A stretch of 64,000 nt of DNA from Alphaproteobacteria bacterium UBA3612 (GTDB lineage: Bacteria > Pseudomonadota > Alphaproteobacteria > Sphingomonadales > Sphingomonadaceae): NCBI GenBank assembly GCA_002375465.1, contig DFLT01000003.1, positions 124,001-188,000 of the forward strand. The letters are read 5' to 3'. The notes under the pieces were generated by a model. That model searched no databases. It was not told where the DNA came from and saw nothing but the letters and a program-made list of their open reading frames with translations. The position numbers and the translations under genes were made by a program. Positions 9,380 through 18,999 of the stretch are shown piece after piece (within the stretch, counting starts at the first letter, position 1; each line of letters opens with the position of its first letter).

Positions 9380-10108
9380 TCAGCCCCGGCCCAGATAGGG
9401 TTGCTCTATCGGGAGCAGCGTTGCCGACAGGAGGTTCGCTTCATCCGGCATGGAGGCCATGGTCACTATGGCCTGCGCGACCGTCGCACCGGCCATGGTT
9501 TTCGGCCCGACCTTTGACAGATCCTCTGGCTTTCCGGCGAGTTCGGTGGCTGTGGAGCCTGGGTGGATGATGGAGACGGTAATGCCGTGCGGGCGCCCCT
9601 CCAGCGCGAGGCCGCGGGTCAGTCCTTCAAGTCCGTATTTGCTCGCCGTATAGGCGATGGCATTGTCGCGCGGCGCCTGCGCGGAAATGCTGCCAATGTT
9701 GATGATGCGGCCGCGACCGCGCGGGACCATGGCGCGCATCGCTTCCCGTGCGCAGATGAAGGCCGCCGTCAGGTTCAGGTCGAGCGTCTGCCGCCAGGTG
9801 TCCAGCGGCATGTCGATGGCGGAACCGTGGGTGGTGGCGCCGGCATTGTTCACCAGCAGGTCCACGGGCCCCATCTCCCCGGCCTGGGCGAACAGCGTCT
9901 TTACCTGGCCCTCGTCGGTGACGTCGGTCGGGCATATGCGCACATCCGCAGGCCCTAGCTCATCTGCCAGTTCCTGCAGCCGTTCCCGCCGCCGTGCTGC
10001 CAGGACGAGCCGCGCACCCTCTGCCGCGAACGCCCGCGCCACTGCCGCACCGATGCCCGACGATGCGCCGGTGATGATCGCGATACGTCCGGATAATCTG
10101 TCTGTCAT
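9380..10108 (-). CDS. Short-chain dehydrogenase/reductase (SDR)
   Basis: 242 residues with a classical SDR layout. The cofactor motif TGASSGIG has glycines at 14, 18 and 20, NNAG is at 87-90, and the catalytic set is Ser140, Tyr153 and Lys157 in YTASK. AARRRER after strand 2 favours NADP(H). The start at 10108 has GGAGGG at good spacing. It is divergent from the TonB receptor at 10304 and shares a 195-bp regulatory gap holding operator-like site A. It probably oxidises or reduces a hydroxyl/keto intermediate. The substrate is unknown. Confidence 0.88.
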   Translation of the reverse strand: MTDRLSGRIAIITGASSGIGAAVARAFAAEGARLVLAARRRERLQELADELGPADVRICPTDVTDEGQVKTLFAQAGEMGPVDLLVNNAGATTHGSAIDMPLDTWRQTLDLNLTAAFICAREAMRAMVPRGRGRIINIGSISAQAPRDNAIAYTASKYGLEGLTRGLALEGRPHGITVSIIHPGSTATELAGKPEDLSKVGPKTMAGATVAQAIVTMASMPDEANLLSATLLPIEQPYLGRG

Positions 10109-10188
10109 GATTTAACCCTCCTGCTGGCGATCGATCGCCGGTCTCTGCACGGTTCGACAATGATGGATAGCCAAGGTCATAAATATGA

Positions 10189-10206
10189 CAATCGCGAACG
10201 ATTGTT
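10189..10206. promoter_or_regulatory. Perfect 7-bp inverted repeat in the SDR/TonB gap
   Basis: ACAATCG and CGATTGT are separated by CGAA, close to the SDR start and just upstream of site A. The position suits an operator for the SDR promoter or a second regulator of the receptor. No promoter hexamers could be fixed with confidence. Confidence 0.5.
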
Positions 10207-10210
10207 GTTC

Positions 10211-10233
10211 ATGACGAATTATTCTTGCACATT
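10211..10233 (+). promoter_or_regulatory. Operator-like site A (10-3-10 pseudo-palindrome)
   Basis: Left arm CATGACGAAT, spacer TAT, right arm TCTTGCACAT. It lies 71 bp upstream of the TonB receptor start. The right arm contains TTGCAC, a possible -35 hexamer, so a bound protein would block RNA polymerase. Closely related sites occur at 15849, 22572, 28167, 36502 and 48380. Confidence 0.55.
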
Positions 10234-10303
10234 TGATATTGTCAGCGCATGAGTCCCGCCCGACTCAAAAAATAAATAAACATTTGAGCTGGGGAGATCT
10301 CCG

Positions 10304-13063
10304 ATGACACATTTCAAGTCCTGCCTGCTATTGTCCGGTATCAGTCTAATATCTATTGGGTATGAACAGGCATCAGCCCAAGTTGTTGCCGACACTCCTG
10401 CTGCTGCGAACGAAGGCGGCGCATCTGACAGCGAAGCCATTGTCATTACCGGAACTCGTATTTCGGAATTCGATGCGCCAACGCCTGTAACCGCGATCAG
10501 CCAAGACGAATTACAGTATAAGGCCGTTCGCAGCGTATCGGAGTTGATGAGCGATGTTCCGGCACTGCGCACGAACCAGAATACCGGCCAATCCAGCGAA
10601 CCGGTCGGCGCCAGTAATCTCGATCTGCGCGCACTTGGACCCTCGCGTACTTTGTTGCTGCTGGACGGGCGCCGCGTCGCCGCGACCGATCCGACCGGCG
10701 CATTCGACACGAACGTTATCCCCACAGCGTTGATCCAGAGGGTCGAAATCGTCACCGGCGGCGCATCCGCCGCCTATGGCTCCGACGCTGTTTCGGGTGT
10801 CGTCAACATCACCCTCGACGACCGTTTCTCTGGGGTGAAGGGGGACGTTCAGAAGGGCATTTCCACCTATGGCGACGTGGCCATCACCGCGGGGTCGGCG
10901 GCGGCGGGGCATGGCTTTGCCGACGGGCGTTTCCACGTCGTCGGGTCCATCGACTATTACAAGAATGACGGCCAGCTGTTTCAATCATCCCGCCCTTGGG
11001 GCCGCGATGATTATGCACTGGTCAGCAATCCCGGCGACGGCCCTGCCCGTATCACGGCCGCTAATGCCAGATTTTCGCAACTGACCTCCGGCGGTGTCAC
11101 CGCGCTGAACAGCATACCGGCCCTACGCGGCCTGCAATTCGGCCCCGGCGGCACCGTTCGGCCATTTGAATATGGAACCCTGGTCGGCACGTCCTTCATG
11201 GTGGGCGGCGATGGCGGAACGCTGGCACCGCAGGCCAATATCTTTCCAGAAGTAGAAAGGCTGTCAGGCTTTGGGCGCGCGACATTCGACGTGTCGGAAA
11301 GCGTTAGTCTGTATGCCGATGCCCTGATTTCCAAGATCGATATTTTTTCCGACGGCACCACGGCCACCGATCGCGGGACCCTGACGATCCGGCGCGACAA
11401 CGCTTTTCTGCCGGACGAAATCGGGTCGATCCTGGATGCTAACGATCTGACATCGTTTCGCATGGGCCGCATCGCCACCGAGGAAGGCCCCTTTTCCAAC
11501 ACAGTGGATTCGACTGTCCGGCGCTATGGCCTTGGCGCCAATGGCGCGTTCGCGGGATGGGACTGGAACGTGGGGGCGCAATTCTTTCGCAATGACTACG
11601 ACCGCGAAGATGGCAATAACCGCAACCTTAGCCGCTTTAGGCTCGGCATAGATTCCGTGCGGGTTGGCGGTCAGGCGGTGTGCCGCGCGCAGGTGCTGAA
11701 CCCCGGCAGCAGCGACCCCGACATCGCAAATTGCGTTCCGATCAACGTGTTTGGCGACGGCTCCATCAGCCAGGAGGCGCTTGATTATTATCTGGGTACA
11801 GCCGTCCTGCAATCGCGGCAGGAGCAGGACCTTTATTCGGCCAGCATCTCCGGTTCCCCGTTCCGGACATGGGCGGGCGACGTGGATATCGCCGTGGGAG
11901 CGGAATATCGAGAGGATCGCATCGATGCCTCCTCCGACCCGATTTCCCAGGCGAGTGGATATATCACCGTCAACCCGAAACCGCTGAGCGGATCCGTCAA
12001 TGTAAAGGAAGCCTTTGCAGAGATCGTCGTCCCGCTGCTGGACGATCAGCCCTTCGGATATCTGCTGGACGTGAACGGCGCGGTTCGCCTGACCGATTAT
12101 TCGACCAGCGGCACGGTGACGACGTGGAAGGTGGGCGCCAATTATTCGCCATTCGCCGATCTGCGAGTGCGCGGCACCTATTCCCGCGACATTCGGGCGC
12201 CGAGCGTCAACGAACTGTTTTCCGGACAAAACCAGCTGATCCGTAATTTGATCGATCCGCGCGACGTTGCGCCGGACATCAAGAACCCCACGGTGACGGA
12301 ACTGACCGGCGGCAATCCCAATCTGACGCCGGAAACATCGAAGGCGTGGACCGCAGGGTTCGTCTATACACCCGAATGGGCCGGCAACCTGCGGCTGTCG
12401 TTCGACTATTATTCCTTCGATATCAGCGATGCGATCGTATCGCTGACAGGGCAGCAGATCGTCGATAATTGCTTCAACCTGGGCCAGGATGCGCTGTGTA
12501 GTGCAATCAGCTTTGGCGATGGCGGCGCGATTAACAGGGTGGAGGCGACGCTGGTGAACGCTGGCGCGCTGAAGTCGGATGGCTTCGACGTTGCGCTCGA
12601 TTATCGCGTCCCAATCGGGAACGGCGACATCACCTTCCGCGGGCTTGCGACCTATATTGACGAACTGACCACTACCGTCAGTGGTCAGGACAGCGATGTC
12701 GCGGGACAGGTGGGTCGCAGCGGCGGGGTACCGCATTGGCGCGGCAATCTTTCCGCCCGTTACAGTGATGACCTGTTGGCCGCCGGCGTTCAGGTGCGTT
12801 ACGTCGACAGTGGCACATACCAGAACGACTATGAGGAGGGTGTCGACATTGACGACAATTCCATCCCATCGCGAACTTATGTCGACATCGACCTGACAGG
12901 CAAGATCGGCGATCATTGGCAAATCTATGGACAGGTCGACAATATCTTCAACGTGGACCCGCCCCTGGCACCTCTGCCCATCACCTCACCCAGCTATAAT
13001 GGATCCCCGTTTCACGACGCGATTGGACGGTATTTCCGCGTTGGCGCACGCTTCGCGTTCTAG
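10304..13063 (+). CDS. TonB-dependent outer-membrane receptor
   Basis: 919 residues: signal peptide ending ASAQ (about residue 27), a TonB-box-like SEAIVITGTRI, a plug with RTLLLLDGRR and ASAAYGSDAVSGVVN, then a large barrel ending RVGARFAF. The barrel has a Cys pair in VCRAQ...IANCVPINVF. RDIRAPSVNELFSGQNQ and related blocks recur in the receptors at 15967 and 33444, making three paralogues in this region. GGGGAG precedes the ATG. The likely role is uptake of a pathway substrate, since no iron-siderophore genes lie near. That role is inference. Confidence 0.9.
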   Translation: MTHFKSCLLLSGISLISIGYEQASAQVVADTPAAANEGGASDSEAIVITGTRISEFDAPTPVTAISQDELQYKAVRSVSELMSDVPALRTNQNTGQSSEPVGASNLDLRALGPSRTLLLLDGRRVAATDPTGAFDTNVIPTALIQRVEIVTGGASAAYGSDAVSGVVNITLDDRFSGVKGDVQKGISTYGDVAITAGSAAAGHGFADGRFHVVGSIDYYKNDGQLFQSSRPWGRDDYALVSNPGDGPARITAANARFSQLTSGGVTALNSIPALRGLQFGPGGTVRPFEYGTLVGTSFMVGGDGGTLAPQANIFPEVERLSGFGRATFDVSESVSLYADALISKIDIFSDGTTATDRGTLTIRRDNAFLPDEIGSILDANDLTSFRMGRIATEEGPFSNTVDSTVRRYGLGANGAFAGWDWNVGAQFFRNDYDREDGNNRNLSRFRLGIDSVRVGGQAVCRAQVLNPGSSDPDIANCVPINVFGDGSISQEALDYYLGTAVLQSRQEQDLYSASISGSPFRTWAGDVDIAVGAEYREDRIDASSDPISQASGYITVNPKPLSGSVNVKEAFAEIVVPLLDDQPFGYLLDVNGAVRLTDYSTSGTVTTWKVGANYSPFADLRVRGTYSRDIRAPSVNELFSGQNQLIRNLIDPRDVAPDIKNPTVTELTGGNPNLTPETSKAWTAGFVYTPEWAGNLRLSFDYYSFDISDAIVSLTGQQIVDNCFNLGQDALCSAISFGDGGAINRVEATLVNAGALKSDGFDVALDYRVPIGNGDITFRGLATYIDELTTTVSGQDSDVAGQVGRSGGVPHWRGNLSARYSDDLLAAGVQVRYVDSGTYQNDYEEGVDIDDNSIPSRTYVDIDLTGKIGDHWQIYGQVDNIFNVDPPLAPLPITSPSYNGSPFHDAIGRYFRVGARFAF

Positions 13064-13101
13064 GACGCCAAAATCCAGTGATGACCGGGTGCACATTGCG
13101 A

Positions 13102-13128
13102 CCTCCGGACCCGTAGGGTGTCCGGAGG
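13102..13128. terminator. Strong hairpin after the TonB receptor
   Basis: CCTCCGGAC and GTCCGGAGG form a perfect 9-bp stem with a 9-base loop, between the 3' ends of convergent genes. No T-run follows on either strand, so intrinsic termination is plausible rather than certain. Confidence 0.5.
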
Positions 13129-13234
13129 CCGCCTCCGCATCATGCCCTCCGACAAGCAATCACGCGGAGCGCCATCCCCCATGCCATGCCGGGAGGCGTG
13201 GGCATGAGGGATGAAACCGGAAGATGAAAATGGA

Positions 13235-14332
13235 TCAGACCATTTCCGGATAATGGATGCTCGCGACGTCGGGGTGCGAGCGGATGCGCGCCTTCAGGTG
13301 GTTCATGCCCACTTCGCGGAAAATGGGGTTGGCGGGATCCGTGCTGACGCCGCGTTCCACCTTCTTGAGTTCAGGCGGCAGCTCGATGACGGGCACCGTT
13401 CCGTCATGACTGGCCCCCAGGAAGAAGGCCGCTGAAAAGCGCTCCGTTCCCGGTGGCGGCGTGTCGACGGCATGAACATCTGCGCGTACGAAACCGTTGG
13501 TGGCCAGCTCAAGCAACTCACCCGTGTTGACGACGAAGGTATTTGGAATGGGGGGCGCCTCTATCCAGCTGCCGTCCTGCGACTGAACGCGAAGGCCCGG
13601 AAGAATGTCCTGCAGAAGGATGGTGACAAGGCCGCCATCCTTGTGCGCGCCGACGCCCTGCCGCGAACCGGAACCGTCGCGCCCGGGATAGCGGAGGATC
13701 TTCAGGTGCTGGCGCGGGCCGGAGCGATACATCGGCGCAAAGACGTCCTCCGTCTGGCCAAGCGCCAGTCCAATGGCCTTCAGGACGTCGATACCGAGCT
13801 GCGTCACGGCCTCCTGATAGCGCAGCACGATCGATTTCAATTCCGGCATTGCGGGCGGCCATTGATTGGGGCCGAGCGCCCTTTTCCAGATGACCGCGCC
13901 GGAGTCATCGGACACCGCCTCCTCCTCGCGGTCGAAATCGACCTGCTCTCGCCAATCCTGCTGACCGCCGGTCAGTTCAAGGCCCGCGCGATTATAACCG
14001 CGGAAATGCGGAGAACGCGTCATTTCGATGGCGAGCTTGTCCTGCGCCGGCAAGGCAAAGAAACGCTTGGACGCGGCAATGAATTCGGAAATCAATTCCG
14101 GGTCGACCCCATGGCCTGCGATGTAGAAAAAGCCATGTTCGTGCAGAACTGTCCTGAGTTTTGCAATCAGCTCCTGGCGCTCCCGTTCCGACCCATGCAT
14201 CTTGGAAAAATCAAGAATAGGAAGCGATTCCGTATCATCGGATGGTGATATAAGACTATCAACAGCCTTGGGCGAACATTCTGCAGAGTCCAGATCGACA
14301 AGTTCTGTGTGCTCTTCTTCAAGAACGGCCAT
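13235..14332 (-). CDS. 2-oxoglutarate/Fe(II) dioxygenase, isopenicillin-N-synthase type
   Basis: 365 residues. The N-terminal DIOX_N part (about 38-160) has the LHEHGFFYIAGHGV pattern. The jelly-roll core has the complete iron triad His230-x-Asp232 (GAHKDGG) and His287 (ADVHAV), and the 2-oxoglutarate-binding Arg298-x-Ser300 (RFS). All needed residues are present, so it should be active. The start at 14332 has AGGAGG upstream. Family members hydroxylate, desaturate or oxidatively demethylate small molecules. It is divergent from an orphan solute-binding lipoprotein. Oxidative O-demethylation is one possible role but is not shown by sequence. Confidence 0.85.
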   Translation of the reverse strand: MAVLEEEHTELVDLDSAECSPKAVDSLISPSDDTESLPILDFSKMHGSERERQELIAKLRTVLHEHGFFYIAGHGVDPELISEFIAASKRFFALPAQDKLAIEMTRSPHFRGYNRAGLELTGGQQDWREQVDFDREEEAVSDDSGAVIWKRALGPNQWPPAMPELKSIVLRYQEAVTQLGIDVLKAIGLALGQTEDVFAPMYRSGPRQHLKILRYPGRDGSGSRQGVGAHKDGGLVTILLQDILPGLRVQSQDGSWIEAPPIPNTFVVNTGELLELATNGFVRADVHAVDTPPPGTERFSAAFFLGASHDGTVPVIELPPELKKVERGVSTDPANPIFREVGMNHLKARIRSHPDVASIHYPEMV

Positions 14333-14640
14333 TGTTCATCCTCCTACCCAAAACTCATTATCTTCATCATCAGCTGCTCGCCTTCTTTGACTATTTGCAG
14401 CCAATTTTTTCTAAGAATGACGTTTGGGTGTCAGAGAATAAACCACATTCGTTCCCACACATCGCAGTGGGCGATGGCCCACTATTCCTCAGCGACAATA
14501 TTCGCAGCGGGCGGCCTTTGCCTGTTGTCAGGGCGCTGGCATTATTTCTTACCCCGCAGAAGATCACTCCGCGGCGTGCCCCTTGCCAAACCGGTGGCAG
14601 CATCTAGACGTTATCACCCTGGCTGTCATTGGAGCGAGAT
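14333..14640. other. Divergent promoter region, no gene
   Basis: About 308 bp between the 2OG oxygenase and the solute-binding lipoprotein. A weak match to the recurring operator lies at 14434-14456 on the minus strand (arms GGGAACGAAT and GTTTATTCTC, spacer GTG). No small gene is supported. Confidence 0.4.
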
Positions 14641-15627
14641 ATGAGACGACCCCGTTTTGCTTTTGGCGCGCTGGTCACAATGATGGCGGCGACCCTCATC
14701 GGCTGCAGTACGCCGGGGGCCCCCTCGCCCGACGGCCAGGATCTGCGCATACGGGCAAATACGGGGGCGATTGAATCGGCACCCCTCCTCTATGCGGCAC
14801 GCGATTTTTACCCCGGTGGGCTGCCGGTCGAGAAAGGCGCCATCCCTAATCTGGTCGGCGCGGAGAATATTGCGGGCGTGTTCGATGCCGGCCCCGCCGA
14901 TGTCGCCACGCATGCCGAGACGCAGGCGTTGCGCTATTCCATCGAGCACCCGGAAATCCGTATCATCCTGACCCTGACGGAGGGGCATTACCGCATCGTC
15001 GCCCGCCGCTCTGCCGGGATCAAAACGCTTAGCGACCTGAAGGGGAAACGCATCGCGACGATCCCCACGACGTCAGCGGGTTATTTCGTTCACCGCATGC
15101 TGCAAAAGGAGGATCTGGGCTTTTCCGACATCGAAGCGGTTCGCGTCCCGATTGATGAAATGGCGAACGCCCTCGCCACCCGCCAGGTGGACGCCGTTGC
15201 GATCTGGGACCCCTATGGCGAACGTGCCGCCCAGGCAGTGGGCGACGATCTGATCAGCTTTACCGATCCAGAAGTCTATAGCGAGATGTTCAATCTGAAC
15301 ACGACCACGGCGCAACTGCAGGACCCCGCGAAGCGCCAGCAGATCGTCACGCTGGTACGCGCCATTATCGATGCATCGTCAGCGCTCCAGACGAACCCGG
15401 AGGCGGCGCAGCGCTTGGCTGCGGAACGTACTGGCTTCGCGTTGGAAGACGTGACCGGGTCATGGTCGCATCTGTCATTTCCTGCGGCCATTCCGGACAA
15501 GCTTCTCGACATCATGGTTGCCGAGGAAGTGTGGCTAGCGGAGCAGGAGGGCCGTAGCCCACGCAGCAGAGAGGCGATTAAAGACTTAATCGATTCAAGT
15601 ATTTATGAAGAGGCGCTGGCGCGCTGA
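14641..15627 (+). CDS. Orphan NitT/TauT-type solute-binding lipoprotein
   Basis: 328 residues from ATG 14641, with GGAG about 8 bp upstream. A lipobox LIGC at about residues 20-23 makes it a lipoprotein. The rest is an SsuA/TauA-type two-lobed binding protein: GHYRIVARRSAGIKTLSDLKGKRIA, the QVDAVAIWDPYGE hinge segment, and a long helical C-terminus. Relatives deliver sulfonates, nitrate, pyrimidine precursors or aromatic acids to an ABC permease. No permease or ATPase gene is adjacent, so it must use a distant partner or act as a sensor. Confidence 0.8.
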   Translation: MRRPRFAFGALVTMMAATLIGCSTPGAPSPDGQDLRIRANTGAIESAPLLYAARDFYPGGLPVEKGAIPNLVGAENIAGVFDAGPADVATHAETQALRYSIEHPEIRIILTLTEGHYRIVARRSAGIKTLSDLKGKRIATIPTTSAGYFVHRMLQKEDLGFSDIEAVRVPIDEMANALATRQVDAVAIWDPYGERAAQAVGDDLISFTDPEVYSEMFNLNTTTAQLQDPAKRQQIVTLVRAIIDASSALQTNPEAAQRLAAERTGFALEDVTGSWSHLSFPAAIPDKLLDIMVAEEVWLAEQEGRSPRSREAIKDLIDSSIYEEALAR

Positions 15628-15681
15628 TGCAGGGTCCCGGTACCTCCGCTCACCGCCGCGCCCGCGCTTACCTGATTAGGG

Positions 15682-15717
15682 GGCGGTAGCTGATTGGCGA
15701 ACCGAGCCGCTACTGCC
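15682..15717 (+). terminator. Possible hairpin terminator of the lipoprotein gene
   Basis: GGCGGTAGC pairs with GCTACTGCC over nine positions (one G-T) across an 18-base loop, followed by TTGGTT. The short T content makes this a weak intrinsic terminator. Confidence 0.35.
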
Positions 15718-15848
15718 TTGGTTCGCGCGCTTGCCCGGCCCTCGTCGCGAAAGGGCGAAGTGGAAGAAGAAGGGCTGCGCGGCGCACTGTCCTGAAAGGC
15801 GAGAACACCGCAGCGTGGGGCTGTGAAGACGTCCTGAGATGAGACAAA

Positions 15849-15871
15849 TATATCATATTGCATTCGTCATC
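15849..15871 (-). promoter_or_regulatory. Operator-like site C
   Basis: Read on the minus strand: left arm GATGACGAAT, spacer GCA, right arm ATATGATATA. It lies about 96 bp upstream of the TonB receptor at 15967. It is nearly the same as site D at 22572, which shares GAATGC followed by ATATGATA. Confidence 0.55.
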
Positions 15872-15966
15872 AGCTAATTTTAAGGCGGATCAACGTTGCG
15901 TTTTTACGAATGCGATTCAACAAAGACGAACCTTGAGTTTCGTCAATCGATGGGGAGGAATTAGCG

Positions 15967-18843
15967 ATGATACACGCCTGCGAGCGCTCGACCCGGCAAT
16001 GGCTGAAGGTTCTGTCACTGACCACGGCAATGACAGCGATCGCTGTACCCGCCTGGGCACAGGAGGGCGCCCCCGACGAGGGCGCCGCGGCGCCAGCCAC
16101 CGTCCGGGCGAATGACGGCGATGTTGCGGAGATCGTCGTTACCGCGTCCCGAACAACGCAGGACGGTCTGCAGGCGCCGACGCCGACACAGGTCGTGGGA
16201 GACGCCACGATCGAACGGCAGGCTGCCACGACCGTCATGGAGGTCCTGAACCAGAACCCGGCATTCAAGGCGACCCGCTCACCCGGTGCCAATGCGACCA
16301 ACACATCCAGCCCGGCGCAGGCCACTGCGGATCTGCGGGCGCTTGGCGGTCAGCGGACGCTGGTCCTGGTGAACCAGTCGCGCGTCGTGCCCTTCGCACC
16401 CGCAAGCAATCTGGGTACGCCCACGACGACCGACCTTAACCTGTTCCCAACCATCATGATCGAACGCGTGGACGTCGTCACAGGCGGCGCCTCGGCTCTA
16501 TATGGTTCGGACGCGGTCTCCGGCGTCGTCAATATCATCATGAAGAAAGAATATGACGGGGTTCAGGTCGTCGGACAGACAGGTATTGCCGAAGAGGGCG
16601 ACTATCGTACATTCCGCGGCGGCTTCATCGCCGGCACCAACTTCGACGATGATCGCGCAAAAGTTGTCATCAGCGCCGATTATTCCGACAATAACGGCGT
16701 TCCCGACATCTACAGCCGCGACTGGGGCCGCGAGGAGCAGTTGATCGTCAGCAACGGACAGCGGGCGAGCAATGGTCGAGAAGCCTATATCCTTGCCCCC
16801 AATGTCCATAATAATCTGGGCCAGGCGGGCGTCATCACGAGCAATATTCCCGGCCTGAGGGATATGACGTTCAATCCGGACGGGACGCTGCGCCCCTTCC
16901 AGCGCGGGGAAATTTCCGGCGGTTCGACGATGATCGGCGGCGAAGGCCAATCCATCATCACCGACACGTCCCTCGTCCCCGCAGTCGAACGCCTGACCGC
17001 CTATGGCTCCATCTATTATGACATATCCGACAGGGTGACGGCATATGTGGAGGGCGGCTGGTCACGGTCCGTCGGCACTCTGGCTGGCGTTCCCATACGT
17101 CTGGCGAATGTCACGATCCAGCGCGACAACGCCTTCATCCCTCAAGGCGTGCTCGATCGCCTGCCGGAGGACGTCCAAAGCTTCAACATGAGCCGTATCG
17201 CCTATGATATCGACAATAATTTGTACGAGATCACCAATGAGACACCGCACGCAGTGGCAGGCGTTGAGGTTGAGCTGGCCGACACGTGGCGCATGGATGG
17301 ACACGTATCCTACGGGGCTAACAACTACACATCCAAGACATTTGAAAATCCCATTCGCGCGAACCTGAATTTTGCGCTGGACGCCGTGCGGGACCCCAAC
17401 ACCGGCAGCATAGTGTGCCGCGGCGTTCTGGAAGGAAACCCCGCTGCCGCCGGCTGTCAGCCGCTGAACCTGTTTGGCGAAGGCAATTCCACGATCGCGT
17501 CCCAGGAATATATCTGGGGCGAAGGCATCAATAAAGTGAAGTACGATCAGCTGACGGCCGCTGCGAACGTCATCGGCGAGCCCTTCGACACATGGGCCGG
17601 CCCCGTCGTCGTGGCGTTCGGCGGCGAATATCGCCGGGAAACGCAGGAACTGACGGCGGACGAGGTTGCGTCGAACAACGGCTTCCTGACAGCAGGTAAC
17701 GCCGTCCCGTATGAGGGCAAGTTCAACGTGAAGGAAGGTTACGTCGAAGCGACCGTGCCCCTGCTGGACGACCTGCCGGGCGCCCGCACGCTGAACGTGA
17801 ACGGTGCCATCCGTTATGCTGATTATAGCAGCGTCGGTGGTCAGACGGCCTGGAAACTGGGCGGCGTGTGGGAGCCGTTCGACGGTTTCAACATCCGCGT
17901 CGCGCGCTCCCGCGATATTCGCGCACCCGCAATCAATGAAATAGCGAGCCCGGGCAGTAATGTGACGAACAATGTCACTCTGGTCGTGGACGGAGTGACC
18001 AAGAACGCCGTCATTCCGCAGAATACCAGTGCTGGCAATCCAAACGCAGAAGCGGAAACCGCAGATACCTGGACGGCAGGTTTCGCCTATCGCGGTAGCG
18101 GAGCGCTGCGTGGACTGGGTGCGTCGGTGGATTACTATAATATCAAGATCAACAACGCGATTACCAACCTTTCCACGGTCAATATCGCCAATCTGTGCAG
18201 CCAGGGCGAAGATTATTTCTGTAGCCTGTTCAGCTATGGCCCCGACACGAGCACGGCCGACCCGAACGACCGGATCCAGACGGGCCTGGTCGCCGGATCC
18301 CTGAACGTCGGCGCGTTCGAGCAGGAAGGCGTCGACATGACGCTGAACTATAACACCAATGTCGGCTTCATGGGCGATGGCGGGCGTTATTCGATCAATG
18401 CCAGCGGCACCTATATCTTCCACGCATATGTGGATTCAGGTACTGGCGCGCCGCCGGTGGACAGGGCGGGCGAGAATGGCTGGGCCAATCTGGGCGCAAT
18501 CCCGACCTTCCGGGGAAACCTGTCGCAGACACTTGGCAATGACAGCTTCGAGCTGACCCTGCAGACGATTTTCATCAGCAAGGGCAAGCAGGACGTGCTT
18601 TACAACACGCAGCCGTCGAACACGATCAACGACAATACGGTTCCCGCCATCACCTATTTCAATCTGTTCGGCAAGATCTTTGCCGGGGTAGATCGGGATT
18701 TCGAATTGTTCGGTGCCATCAACAATCTGTTCGACAAGGATCCGCCCCCCACGCCGTACATCATCCTGAACGGACCGGTGAACGGCCAATATTACGACAA
18801 GGTTGGACGGAATTTCATGGTCGGTGTGCGCAAGAAATTCTGA
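15967..18843 (+). CDS. TonB-dependent outer-membrane receptor
   Basis: 958 residues: signal peptide ending PAWAQ (about residue 28), TonB-box-like AEIVVTASRTT, a plug with RTLVLVNQSR and ASALYGSDAVSGVVNIIM, and a barrel ending in VGVRKKF. RDIRAPAINEIASPG corresponds to blocks in the receptors at 10304 and 33444. A Cys pair (IVCRGV...GCQPLNLFGE) is shared with them. GGGGAGGAA precedes the ATG. A good terminator follows at 18865. The neighbouring genes (amidohydrolases, AAHS carrier) suggest import of a pathway substrate. Confidence 0.9.
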   Translation: MIHACERSTRQWLKVLSLTTAMTAIAVPAWAQEGAPDEGAAAPATVRANDGDVAEIVVTASRTTQDGLQAPTPTQVVGDATIERQAATTVMEVLNQNPAFKATRSPGANATNTSSPAQATADLRALGGQRTLVLVNQSRVVPFAPASNLGTPTTTDLNLFPTIMIERVDVVTGGASALYGSDAVSGVVNIIMKKEYDGVQVVGQTGIAEEGDYRTFRGGFIAGTNFDDDRAKVVISADYSDNNGVPDIYSRDWGREEQLIVSNGQRASNGREAYILAPNVHNNLGQAGVITSNIPGLRDMTFNPDGTLRPFQRGEISGGSTMIGGEGQSIITDTSLVPAVERLTAYGSIYYDISDRVTAYVEGGWSRSVGTLAGVPIRLANVTIQRDNAFIPQGVLDRLPEDVQSFNMSRIAYDIDNNLYEITNETPHAVAGVEVELADTWRMDGHVSYGANNYTSKTFENPIRANLNFALDAVRDPNTGSIVCRGVLEGNPAAAGCQPLNLFGEGNSTIASQEYIWGEGINKVKYDQLTAAANVIGEPFDTWAGPVVVAFGGEYRRETQELTADEVASNNGFLTAGNAVPYEGKFNVKEGYVEATVPLLDDLPGARTLNVNGAIRYADYSSVGGQTAWKLGGVWEPFDGFNIRVARSRDIRAPAINEIASPGSNVTNNVTLVVDGVTKNAVIPQNTSAGNPNAEAETADTWTAGFAYRGSGALRGLGASVDYYNIKINNAITNLSTVNIANLCSQGEDYFCSLFSYGPDTSTADPNDRIQTGLVAGSLNVGAFEQEGVDMTLNYNTNVGFMGDGGRYSINASGTYIFHAYVDSGTGAPPVDRAGENGWANLGAIPTFRGNLSQTLGNDSFELTLQTIFISKGKQDVLYNTQPSNTINDNTVPAITYFNLFGKIFAGVDRDFELFGAINNLFDKDPPPTPYIILNGPVNGQYYDKVGRNFMVGVRKKF

Positions 18844-18864
18844 TCCACTTCGCCTCCCCCGCCT

Positions 18865-18895
18865 GGAGGGCATCCTTCATGGGTGCCCTCCTTTT
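18865..18895 (+). terminator. Rho-independent terminator
   Basis: GGAGGGCA and TGCCCTCC form a perfect 8-bp stem with an 11-base loop, followed by TTTT. It sits directly after the TonB receptor and separates it from the amidohydrolase gene. Confidence 0.8.
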
Positions 18896-18999
18896 CGGAA
18901 GGTTCGAGATCCGTGCAACGCACTGTCAGGACATGGATGGCATTCGTGCTGCTGACGTGCCTGCCGGGATTTAGGGCGCCAGGAGAAAGGCACGAGACA

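Larger units (their letters stand above)
15628..15966. other. Intergenic region with hairpin and operator-like site
   Basis: 339 bp without a supported gene. It holds a possible terminator (15682-15717) for the lipoprotein gene and operator-like site C (15849-15871) ahead of the TonB receptor. It ends in GGGGAGGAA, the receptor's ribosome-binding site. Confidence 0.5.

Noticed and set aside
11264..12922. 552-codon open frame on the minus strand
   Set aside because: It is antisense to the barrel of the TonB receptor at 10304 and has no recognisable domain or ribosome-binding site.
13235..15627. A taurine/sulfonate system (TauD-like oxygenase plus TauA-like binding protein)
   Set aside because: The oxygenase is of the isopenicillin-N-synthase type, not TauD, the genes are divergent, and no ABC permease or ATPase is present.
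17062..18423. 453-codon open frame on the minus strand
   Set aside because: Antisense shadow of the TonB receptor at 15967.
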